DNA of 64,000 bases from Micromonospora sp. LH3U1 (GTDB lineage Bacteria > Actinomycetota > Actinomycetes > Mycobacteriales > Micromonosporaceae): the NCBI RefSeq assembly GCF_028475105.1, contig NZ_CP116936.1, positions 3,657,501-3,721,500 on the forward strand. The letters run 5' to 3'. Below the pieces are notes generated by a model that was given only the letters and a program-made list of their open reading frames with translations, was not told where the DNA came from and made no database searches. Made by a program: the position numbers and the translations under genes. This document shows positions 33,277 through 40,890 of this stretch, one piece after another. Within the stretch, counting starts at the first letter, position 1; every line of letters begins with the position of its first letter.

Positions 33277-35066
33277 ATGACCTCTCCCTCCGGCCCGTCG
33301 CGTCGTCAGGTGCTCGTCGCCGCGCCGCGGCGGCGACCGCCCCGCTGATCGCCGCCGCCCCCGCGCAGGCGGCCGGCGCGGCCCGGTCACGCACCTGGGA
33401 CCTCACCCTCCTGGGCACATCGGACACCCACGGCAACGTCTACAACTGGGACTACTACCGCGACGCCGAGTACGACGACAGCAAGCAGAACGACATCGGC
33501 GTCGCGAAGCTGGCGACCCTGATCAACCAGATCCGTCGGGAGCGGCGCGGCAAGGCGACGCTGGTGCTCGACGCCGGCGACACCATCCAGGGCACGCCGC
33601 TGGCCACGTACTACGCCAAGCAGGAACCGATCACCGCCACCGGGGAGAAGCACCCGATGGCCCGGGCGATGAACATCATCGACTACGACGCGGTGACGCT
33701 GGGCAACCACGAGTTCAACTACGGTCTGCCGTTGCTGGACCTGTGGATCCGTCAGCTCGGCTTCCCGGCGCTCGCCGCGAACGCGGTCAACGCGCGGACC
33801 GGCAAGCCGGCCTTCCTGCCGTACGTCATCAAGAAGGTCTCCCTCGGTTTCGCCGCGCCGACCCTGCGGGTCGGCATCCTGGGGCTGACCAACCCCGGTG
33901 TGGCCATCTGGGACAAGGGCAACGTCGAGGGCAAGCTGCGCTTCGACGACATGGTCGCGACCGCCGCGAAGTGGGTACCGATCATGCGTGCCCGCGGCGC
34001 GGACCTTGTGCTGATCTCCGCGCACGGCGGTGACAGCGGCACCTCCAGCTACGGCCCGGAGTTGCCGAACGAGAACCCGGTGGCCCTGATCGCCCAGCAG
34101 GTGCCGGGGATCGACGCGATCCTCTTCGGGCACGCGCACAACGAGGTGGTCGAGCGGTTCGTCACCAACGAGCGGACCGGCGCGCAGGTGCTGCTCTCCG
34201 AACCGTCGAAGTGGGGCCAGCGGCTCACCCGGATGGACTTCACCCTCGCCCGTGAGCGTGGCCGGTGGACGATCACCAAGAAGGCCGCGACCATGCTGAA
34301 CACCAACACGGTGGTCGAGGACCCGAAGGTGCTCGCCGCCGTGCGGGCCCAGCACCAGAAGACCGTGGCGTACGTCAACCAGGTGGTCGCGAAGTCCACG
34401 GTGGAGTTGTCGGCGGCGGAGTCACGGTACAAGGACACCCCGATCCTGGACTTCATCAATCACGTGCAGACCGAGGTGGTCGGCGCGGCGCTGGTCGGCA
34501 CCGCGTACGCGGACCTGCCGGTGCTGTCGATCGCGGCACCGTTCAGCCGTACCGCGGTCTTCCCCGCCGGTGACGTCAAGATCCGCGACGTGGCAGGGCT
34601 GTACGTGTACGACAACACCCTTGAGGCGGTCGTGCTCAGCGGCGCCGAGGTGCGCGCGTACCTGGAGTACTCGGCGAAGTACTTCCGCACCCTCGCCCCG
34701 GGCGCCACTGTCGACCCGGAGCAGATCAACGACCCGGCGGTGCCGGACTACAACTACGACGTCTTCTCCGGCCTGGACTACGACATCGACATCTCGAAGC
34801 CGGTCGGGCAGCGGATCACCCGACTGGTGCTGACCGGCACCGACACCCCGGTGGCCGACAACGCCCAGTTCGTGGTGGCGGTGAACAACTACCGGCGCAG
34901 CGGCGGCGGCAACTTCCCCGGCATCGTGAAGACCCAGGTGTACAACGCGCAGCAGGAGATCCGTCAGCTGCTCATCGACTGGGCGCAGGCCAAGGGGACG
35001 ATCGACCCGGCCGAGTTCTTCCAGCCCAACTGGCGACTGGTACGCGAGGGCGTGCCGGTCTTCTGA
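33277..35066 (+). CDS. Tat-exported 5'-nucleotidase/2',3'-cyclic phosphodiesterase family protein, apparent -1 frameshift in the signal peptide
   Basis: The long frame holds a metallophosphatase domain (LLGTSDTHGN, VLDAGDTIQG, TLGNHEFNYG, ISAHGGDSG, LFGHAHNE) and a C-terminal 5'-nucleotidase domain. Its natural start is the ATG at 33277 (GGAAAGG upstream), which encodes a twin-arginine signal, MTSPSGPSRRQVLVAA, but this frame ends at a TGA near 33346. Restoring one base in GCCGCGCCGCGG (33319-33331) joins it to AAAATAPLIAAAPAQAAGA and the enzyme. The family hydrolyses extracellular nucleotides. Either a sequence error or a broken signal peptide is possible. Confidence 0.85.
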
Positions 35067-35084
35067 CAGCGGCACATCGCAGGC

Positions 35085-35112
35085 GGGCCGTGGGTGGTGA
35101 CACCCGCGGCCC
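35085..35112. terminator. Terminator hairpin between convergent genes
   Basis: GGGCCG and GGGTG pair with CACCC and CGGCCC across GTGA (35085-35112), just after the nucleotidase stop and before the stop of the convergent 57-residue gene. Confidence 0.65.
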
Positions 35113-35123
35113 GTTGTGCGTTC

Positions 35124-35297
35124 TCAGCCCTGCACGTTCCAGCGGATCGGGTCCTCGGCCTTCTCCGGCCGGTCACGGCCGGGATCGGTCTCGGTAAGGG
35201 CGACGCGCTCGTCGGGACGGACGGCGGGCGGTAGCTCTCCGAACCGGATCTGGCGCAGGAACGCGTACTCGTCATCGGTGAACGGCTGCTCGGCCAT
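35124..35297 (-). CDS. Small acidic protein of unknown function
   Basis: The protein has 57 residues: MAEQPFTDDEYAFLRQIRFG, then LPPAVRPDERVALTETDPG. The ATG at 35297 has AGGAGG five bases upstream. It is charged with no membrane segment; no family is recognised. Confidence 0.7.
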   Translation of the reverse strand: MAEQPFTDDEYAFLRQIRFGELPPAVRPDERVALTETDPGRDRPEKAEDPIRWNVQG

Positions 35298-35395
35298 CAC
35301 TACCTCCTGCTGCTCCCCCGCCATTGTCCAGCGGCTGGGGCAGTCAGCACCAGTGCGCGCTCACATCCCGTAAGGCATCCTAGGATCCTGGGTGA

Positions 35396-35409
35396 AAGCG
35401 CTAGCGCTT
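35396..35409. repeat. 14-bp perfect palindrome
   Basis: AAGCGCTAGCGCTT covers the stop codon (TAG) of the geranylgeranyl-reductase-family gene; CCTAGGATCCTGG, another dyad, lies 15 bases away. It may be an operator for the downstream small gene or part of a transcript end. Confidence 0.35.
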
Positions 35410-36531
35410 GGTGGGCAGCCGGTCCAGCACCGCGAGGGCTGCCCGGATCGGCCGACGTCCCAGCATCTCGTCGAAGCTCGCCCGCCCCTGGCAGAACTGG
35501 ACGAACATCCGCCACCCCGGCGGCGTCGCCAACAGGGCGTGGAACACGTCCGGGCGGCGGGTGAAAACGTCGAGCAGCCGGAACCCGGCCCGCATCTCCG
35601 GCACCAGGCGCTCGGCAACCGCCCGCTCGTACCCGGCCAGATCACCGTCGACGACCGCGGCACCGGCCAGCTCACCGGAACGCAACGCGAAGCTGATGCC
35701 CTCCCGGCTCCACGGCTCCAACAGCCCCGCCGCATCCCCCACGACCAGCACCCGGCCGTTGCGCAACGGCGAATCCTCCGCACGGCACCGGGTCAGGTGA
35801 CCCGAGTCGTGCTCCGCCGGCAACCCGGTCAGCCCCAACCGGTCGACGAACCGCCGCAGGTAGTCCCGGGTCCCCTCCCCCGCGCCCCGACCGGCAATCA
35901 CACCAACCGTCAACCGGTCACCCTTGGGGAAGACCCAGGCGTACGAGCCCGGCATCGCACCCCAGTCCAGCAGCAGCCGCCCTCGCCACCGTTCCTGCTC
36001 GGCGGGCGGCACCGGGATCTCCAACTCCAGACCCAGGTCCACCTGCCGGTACCGAACCCCCACGTGCCGGGCGGTCACCCCCGAGGAGCCGTCCGCCCCG
36101 ATCACCGCGCGGGCCGCGATCGTCGTACCGTCGGCCAGCCGCAGGCGTACCCCCTCGGGGTCCTGCTCGATCGCGCGGACCGCAACCCGCTCCCGCATCT
36201 GCGCGCCGGCGGCGACCGCCGCCGCGCGCAGCCGATCGTCGAACTCCTCACGGCGCACCATGGTGACCACTGGACCGTCGTTACGGCGGGTGAACTCGCG
36301 GCGGCCGTCGCGGGTGAACGTGACACGGTCCACCCGGTCGTGCGCGGGCACCTCGATCCGATCCTGAACGGCCGCCAGGGAGGTGCCGATCAGGCCACCA
36401 CCACAGGTCTTGTACCGCGGGTGCGCAGCTCGCTCGACAACCAGGGTGCGAACACCCGCACGGGCAGCGGCGTACGCGGCGGAGAGCCCGGCGGGGCCGG
36501 CGCCGACGATGACGAGATCCCAAACGATCAC
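35401..36531 (-). CDS. Geranylgeranyl reductase-family flavoprotein
   Basis: The protein has 376 residues. It begins with an FAD-binding fold, WDLVIVGAGPAGLSAAYAAA, followed by YKTCGGGL (the conserved Cys-Gly region of the family), VIGADGSSGV and VLVVGDAAGLLEPWSREGIS. Relatives reduce isoprenoid double bonds of lipids, chlorophyll precursors or menaquinone. Actinobacterial members near quinone genes act on menaquinone; no such genes are here, so the substrate is open. Confidence 0.9.
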   Translation of the reverse strand: MIVWDLVIVGAGPAGLSAAYAAARAGVRTLVVERAAHPRYKTCGGGLIGTSLAAVQDRIEVPAHDRVDRVTFTRDGRREFTRRNDGPVVTMVRREEFDDRLRAAAVAAGAQMRERVAVRAIEQDPEGVRLRLADGTTIAARAVIGADGSSGVTARHVGVRYRQVDLGLELEIPVPPAEQERWRGRLLLDWGAMPGSYAWVFPKGDRLTVGVIAGRGAGEGTRDYLRRFVDRLGLTGLPAEHDSGHLTRCRAEDSPLRNGRVLVVGDAAGLLEPWSREGISFALRSGELAGAAVVDGDLAGYERAVAERLVPEMRAGFRLLDVFTRRPDVFHALLATPPGWRMFVQFCQGRASFDEMLGRRPIRAALAVLDRLPTKR

Positions 36532-36690
36532 GAAAGCAGCCTAGGGCACCGCCGGACGCCCGAACTCCCGCCACAGCGGGTCCCGCGCACCGCACCGACC
36601 GCCCGATCGGGTGTGCATTTTCAGTCACCGAGGGGGTAAACGGCCCGGGGTAACCGCCGCCTCGATGGCGGACGACCAGAGGAGGAAACC

Positions 36691-36927
36691 ATGCAGCAGG
36701 TGCAACTGTCGGAGGCCGAGCAACGGGTGTACCAGGCGGTCACCGCCCTTGAGGCACGCGGGCAGGTCCCCTACCCGGACCTGATCGCCGAGGAGTCCGG
36801 GCTGACCGGTGAGCAGGTGGGCAGTCCCCTGCACCTGCTCACCGAGAAGGGCCTGCTGCACCGCGAGGATTCACCGATGGCCGGCCTCGACTTCGGCCCC
36901 CGGTTCTGCGCACGCCAGATGGCGTGA
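36691..36927 (+). CDS. Small winged-helix-like protein
   Basis: The protein has 78 residues: LSEAEQRVYQAVTALEARGQ, LIAEESGLTGEQVGSPLHLL and TEKGLLHRED outline a winged helix-turn-helix. The ATG has GAGGAGG seven bases upstream. It may be a minimal DNA-binding protein. It lies between the flavoprotein gene (divergent) and the exporter. Confidence 0.7.
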   Translation: MQQVQLSEAEQRVYQAVTALEARGQVPYPDLIAEESGLTGEQVGSPLHLLTEKGLLHREDSPMAGLDFGPRFCARQMA

Positions 36928-37012
36928 CCCGCGGAACCATCCGAGACGATTCGCCCCCCGGTGACCCGGGTAGCGACCAGCAATGCGTGATCGACGGTCA
37001 ACGGGGGGCACG

Positions 37013-38455
37013 ATGAGTGCGGCACAAACGCCGCAGCCGGTGGACGCGGCCGAGAATCGGCGACGCTGGCAGGCTGTCGGCGTCGGGTTGGTTGCCGCCT
37101 TCATGACACTGCTAGACGTGAGCATCGTCAACGTCGCGGTGCCGTCCATCGACCGGGCGTTGCACGCGTCGCCGAGCGACCTGCAATGGATCCTTTCCGG
37201 GTACGCGCTCACCTTCGGCCTGGCACTGGTGCCCGCCGGCCGTTTCGGCGACGCCCGCGGTCGGCGCAACGCGTTCGTCTTCGGCATCGCGCTGTTCACC
37301 GTGACCAGCGCGCTCGCCGGCCTCGCCACCTCCCCGACGTGGCTGGTCATCGCCCGACTACTTCAGGGCGCCGCCGCCGGCATCGTCAACCCGCAGGTCA
37401 TCGGGCTGATCCAGCAACTCTTCCGGGGGCCCGAACGGGCCCGCCCGTTCGGGCTACTCGGCGCCACCATCGGTATCTCCACCGCCATCGGGCCGCTGCT
37501 CGGCGGGCTGCTCATCGCCATCGGCGGCGAGGAACACGGATGGCGGTGGGTCTTCTTCGTCAACGTGCCGGTCGGCATCATCGCGGTGATTCTCGGCTGG
37601 CGCCTGCTGCCCGGCCGCCCCGCCGGTCAGCGCGGCTGGCACCGGCTCGACCCGGTCGGCATCCTGCTACTCGGCGTGGGCGTGGTTCTCGTCCTGTTGC
37701 CGCTGGTGCAGGAACAGCAGTGGCACACCCCGTGGAAATGGACGCTCATTCCGGCCGGACTGGCGGTGCTGGTCGCCTTCGGACTCTGGGAGCGACGGTA
37801 CGCACGCCACCACCAACCCCTCTTCGACCTTCGGCTGTTCAGCTTCCAGTCGTACACCCTGGGGTCGCTCATCGCGCTGATCTATTTCGGTGGCTTCACC
37901 GCGATCTTCTTCATCTTCACTCTGTTCCTGCAGATGGGTCTCGGCTACAGCGCGCTCGTCGCCGGGCTGGCCATCACCCCGTTCGCCCTGGGTTCGGCGG
38001 CCGCGTCCGCGCTGGGTGGCCGAATCGTCAACCGCTTCGGCCGACCACTGGTCGGTCTCGGTCTGCTCGCCGTGGTGATCGGGCTGGCCGCAACGGTGGT
38101 CGCGCTGCACCTCGCGCCGGACGCCCCCGCGCCCTGGGTAACCGCCGGCCCACTGCTCATCGCCGGGATCGGCAGCGGCCTGGTGATCGCCCCCAACCAG
38201 ACGCTCACCCTCGCCGAGGTGCCGGTAGAGCAAGCCGGTAGTGGCGCGGGCATGCTCCAGACCGGTCAGCGGATCGGAGCCGCCGCCGGCATCGCCGCCG
38301 TCGGCTCGCTGTTCTTCTCGACGCTCACCGACAGCCGCGGCAACTGGACCAGCGCCTTCGAACGGTCCCTCATGCTGGCCACCGGCATCATCGTGCTCGC
38401 GCTGATCGCCGCGCTGATCGACATTTTCCGCACCCACAACCACCGCAAGACCTGA
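37013..38455 (+). CDS. DHA2-family (EmrB/QacA) MFS exporter
   Basis: The protein has 480 residues with 14 predicted membrane helices. The DHA2 motif MTLLDVSIVNVAVPSI is in helix 1, SGYALTFGLALVPAGRFGDA plus RGRRN forms motif A, and the helix-5 motif C reads GATIGISTAIGPLLGGLL. These proteins export drugs using the proton gradient. The ATG at 37013 has GGGGGG four to nine bases upstream; an earlier ATG at 36983 lacks one. It ends just before the duplicated terminator. Confidence 0.92.
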   Translation: MSAAQTPQPVDAAENRRRWQAVGVGLVAAFMTLLDVSIVNVAVPSIDRALHASPSDLQWILSGYALTFGLALVPAGRFGDARGRRNAFVFGIALFTVTSALAGLATSPTWLVIARLLQGAAAGIVNPQVIGLIQQLFRGPERARPFGLLGATIGISTAIGPLLGGLLIAIGGEEHGWRWVFFVNVPVGIIAVILGWRLLPGRPAGQRGWHRLDPVGILLLGVGVVLVLLPLVQEQQWHTPWKWTLIPAGLAVLVAFGLWERRYARHHQPLFDLRLFSFQSYTLGSLIALIYFGGFTAIFFIFTLFLQMGLGYSALVAGLAITPFALGSAAASALGGRIVNRFGRPLVGLGLLAVVIGLAATVVALHLAPDAPAPWVTAGPLLIAGIGSGLVIAPNQTLTLAEVPVEQAGSGAGMLQTGQRIGAAAGIAAVGSLFFSTLTDSRGNWTSAFERSLMLATGIIVLALIAALIDIFRTHNHRKT

Positions 38456-38463
38456 GGGGTACG

Positions 38464-38503
38464 CCGCTGGCCGGCACCCCGGGGTGGGGGTGCCGGCCAG
38501 CGG
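38464..38503. terminator. 17-bp stem terminator, copy 2
   Basis: The same CCGCTGGCCGGCACCCC stem as copy 1. It lies between the exporter stop and the convergent lysozyme-like gene, so it can serve both. Confidence 0.8.
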
Positions 38504-38544
38504 TCGGTGTTTCTGCGGTGCTGTTCTGCGGGTCGCGCGGTGGG

Positions 38545-39102
38545 TCAGTTGTTCCAGTGCTGGGCGACGAGGTCGGTGGCCTGCTGCTCCCACTGGGCGT
38601 AGGCGTCGGGGTAGGCGGAGACCTGGACGGTCTGCGCGGCCTGGGTCAGGGGCATGTCCTGCCACCCGTCAACCTGCTTGAGGCCCTTGAGGAATGCGGT
38701 GGTGGAGTAGGCCGGGTCGGTGATCTGCTCCGGGGTACCCCAACCGCTGGTCGGGCGCTGCTGGAACAGGCCCAACGAGTCGTGGTCGTTGGCGTCGCCG
38801 AGGTGGCCCAGGTTCTCCAACTTCGACTCCTGCAGACTCGTCGCGATCGAGATCACCGCGGCGCGCTCGGGCAGGCCGGCCTTCTTCGTGGCGGCGATGA
38901 TCGCCTTGACGTTCGCGGTCTGCTCATCGTTCAGAGGGATCCGGGACTGATCGCCCTGAGGCTTAGCCGTCCGCACCGCAACCGCAACCGGCTTAGCATC
39001 GACCGGGGTGGCGGCGTGGGCGGCGATCGGGCCGGCGAACACACCACCAGCGAACGCGAAACCAGCAACGGACAGCATGCTCTTACGAATGATCGTGTTC
39101 AT
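38545..39102 (-). CDS. Secreted small lysozyme-like protein, copy 2
   Basis: The protein has 185 residues, nearly identical to the product of 29610-30164: L to F in the signal peptide, an extra Ala and N to T at the cleavage region, Q to R in the linker, A to T and S to N near the C-terminus. Ribosome-binding site, terminator and promoters are also conserved. The changes avoid the presumed active region (ATSLQESKLENLGHLGDAND), which suggests that both copies are under selection or that the duplication is recent. Confidence 0.85.
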   Translation of the reverse strand: MNTIIRKSMLSVAGFAFAGGVFAGPIAAHAATPVDAKPVAVAVRTAKPQGDQSRIPLNDEQTANVKAIIAATKKAGLPERAAVISIATSLQESKLENLGHLGDANDHDSLGLFQQRPTSGWGTPEQITDPAYSTTAFLKGLKQVDGWQDMPLTQAAQTVQVSAYPDAYAQWEQQATDLVAQHWNN

Positions 39103-39253
39103 GGGGTTAGCTCCTTCGGGGGTAAGAACACCCGCCCGCCGATGGGGGTCAGTGGCGCGGGTGTGAGCACCTCGTCCGGCGCTGCACATACAAAGGGGGA
39201 AAAGTCTGGGGTCGGCGGCCTACGGGCGGTGGCTCGTGGCGCCGGGTTCAGGT

Positions 39254-39281
39254 GTAACGACCGGGGGCCGGGGGTCATTCC
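39254..39281 (-). promoter_or_regulatory. ECF-type promoter, copy 2 site 1
   Basis: GGAAT-N18-GTTAC on the minus strand, identical in layout to site 1 of copy 1. Confidence 0.65.
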
Positions 39282-39340
39282 GGGGGTGGCCCATCCATCG
39301 GCAGCCTCGTGGAGGCGGTAGCCGGGCGGTCGTGGGGACC

Positions 39341-39369
39341 GTAACGACCGGGCCGGGGCCCGGCATTCC
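39341..39369 (-). promoter_or_regulatory. ECF-type promoter, copy 2 site 2
   Basis: GGAAT-N19-GTTAC on the minus strand; one base longer than the other five sites, so possibly weaker. Confidence 0.5.
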
Positions 39370-39442
39370 AACCCCGGGGGACCGGCATTCCAACCCCTAG
39401 GGGTGGGGTGGCGGGCCGGTGGTGCTGCGATCGTCAGGGTAT

Positions 39443-39470
39443 GTAACGACCCCGGGCCCGCCATGATTCC
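39443..39470 (-). promoter_or_regulatory. ECF-type promoter, copy 2 site 3
   Basis: GGAAT-N18-GTTAC on the minus strand, 102 bases upstream of site 2 as in copy 1. Confidence 0.6.
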
Positions 39471-39828
39471 GGCCCACGGGTGCGACCAGTCACAACCCAC
39501 AACCGCCCTGGACCGGACAAATGACCCAACAGGCCCAACATGCAGGGCCTCAGAACGCCCACGCTGGGCATGATCCACTCGCCTTCACGGATACCGGGGT
39601 ATCCGGCCGTTCGGACACCCAGGTATCAAGGAAACCGAGTCGATCACGAACAGGCCGAGTGCGTTAGCGAGCGCAAATCCGGCAAAGGCCCCGCCGGGAT
39701 CGCGTGCCGCGGTCCGGGGTAGGCGATCCATCGCGGCGCGGAACGCTGGTCGCCTTTCAGCAGGTGCGGCAGGCCAGAAAGCCCCCGGACACCGAACGTG
39801 CTCCGGACGCCAGGTGGCACGGATCGCC

Positions 39829-40022
39829 AGGAGGCACGGCGGCGCGGACGCCAGGACCGCCAGGAGGCACGGCGGCGCGGACGCCAGGACCGTCCGGAGG
39901 CCCGGAGGCCCGGAGGCCCGGAGGCCCGGAGGCCCCGGACGCCCCGGACGCCCCGGACGCCCCGGACGCCCTAGACGCCCCGGACGCCCTAGACGCCCTA
40001 GACGCCCTAGACGCCCTAGACC
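39829..40022. repeat. Short tandem arrays (33-bp and 8-9-bp units)
   Basis: CCAGGAGGCACGGCGGCGCG-type 33-base units occur twice, then about five GGAGGCCC units, then CCCCGGACG and CTAGACGCC units that grade into one another. The gradual change along the array suggests slippage. There are no spacers, so it is not a CRISPR. Confidence 0.8.
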
Positions 40023-40176
40023 TCAAAGCGTCCTCGACACCAGGAGGCCAGAAGGCCCGGATGCCCAGACTGCAGCCGCCGGGACGGGAGACGGCACACG
40101 ACCCGGGACGCGGGACCGACTGCAGCCGTTGGGAAGGGAGACGGCACTCGGGAGGGGCCCACCTTTACCAGGACGG

Positions 40177-40212
40177 GCTGGCGCCCGTCGGAGTGTTCCG
40201 ACGGGCGCCAGC
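40177..40212 (-). terminator. Terminator of the LPXTG gene
   Basis: GCTGGCGCCCGTCGGA (40177-40192) pairs perfectly with TCCGACGGGCGCCAGC (40197-40212) around GTGT, 38 bases after the stop of the LPXTG-protein gene. Confidence 0.8.
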
Positions 40213-40250
40213 TTCAGGTGCGAACCGGGCACTGCCCGGTCTTGTGCGGA

Positions 40251-40877
40251 TTAGTGCGCAGCCCCGCCGAGGCGCTGGCGGCGACGCCAGGCCAGGGTCA
40301 GCAGCAGCATGATCGCGCCGGCGCCGACCAGGCCACCGCCGAGCTTCATGGGCGTGCCGAGGCTGTCACCCGTGACGGGCAGCGGCTGCTTCTTGTGCAG
40401 AACCCGCAGTTCCGTGCTGGCGGTACGGCCGGACTCCCGGCCCGTGGCCGTGAAGGTCAGCAGACCTGTGACCGAGGGCTTGTACGACTTGGTGAAGCGG
40501 CCCTGGCCGTTGGTGAACGCCGTGAAGTTCAGCGGCGCGCTCGCCTGGTAGGCCACCGGGGCCATGGCCACGGTGCTGCCGTCGCTGCGGCGGGCTGGTG
40601 CCTGGCCGGGCGCCGGGGCCGCCAGCGGGGTCACCGTCACCGAAATGTCGACGGTCTCGTTCGGACCGAAGTTGGTGCCGGTCAGCACCACCGTCTCGCC
40701 AAGGTAGATCGTCGGCCGGTTGACCGTCAGCGACGCGAGCTGTGGCGTGTACGGCGGCGGCTGGGTCGGGTCGGTCGTCGCGGACGGCGTCGGCTGCGGC
40801 GCCGCCCCCGCTGCGGTCGGCACGGCCACCACGGCCAGACCGACCGTGAGCGCCATGATGATGCGGGATAGCCGCAT
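40251..40877 (-). CDS. LPXTG-type cell-wall-anchored protein
   Basis: The protein has 208 residues: signal peptide (MRLSRIIMALTVGLAVVAVP...), a Pro/Thr-rich linker, an Ig-like beta domain (LASLTVNRPTIYLGETVVLT, then GTNFGPNETVDISVTVTPL), and a C-terminal sorting signal LPVTG followed by a hydrophobic helix and RRRQR. Sortase would attach it to peptidoglycan. The ATG has GGAGGG nine bases upstream. It is downstream of the DUF4012 gene on the same strand, with a 14-base gap. Confidence 0.9.
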   Translation of the reverse strand: MRLSRIIMALTVGLAVVAVPTAAGAAPQPTPSATTDPTQPPPYTPQLASLTVNRPTIYLGETVVLTGTNFGPNETVDISVTVTPLAAPAPGQAPARRSDGSTVAMAPVAYQASAPLNFTAFTNGQGRFTKSYKPSVTGLLTFTATGRESGRTASTELRVLHKKQPLPVTGDSLGTPMKLGGGLVGAGAIMLLLTLAWRRRQRLGGAAH

Positions 40878-40890
40878 GATTGGTTCCCTC

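Larger units (their letters stand above)
38461..39659. repeat. Duplicated 1.2-kb block, copy 2
   Basis: Direct repeat of 29550-30790 with the same order: terminator, lysozyme-like gene, leader, three ECF-type promoters. It differs by a short insertion after the terminator (CTGTTCTGCGGGTCGCG) and lacks the extra leader units of copy 1. Confidence 0.9.
39103..40250. other. Gene-free region with promoters and tandem arrays
   Basis: It holds the copy-2 leader (39103-39250), three ECF-type promoters, the end of the duplication, a 33-base unit repeated twice (about 39829-39894), a run of GGAGGCCC and CCCCGGACG units, CTAGACGCC units (to 40022), and the terminator of the LPXTG gene. No open frame here looks coding. 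Confidence 0.75.

Noticed and set aside
39893..40022. CRISPR or coding repeat protein in the 8-9-base arrays
   Set aside because: There are no spacers, and the frames through the array lack a ribosome-binding site and a plausible protein composition.
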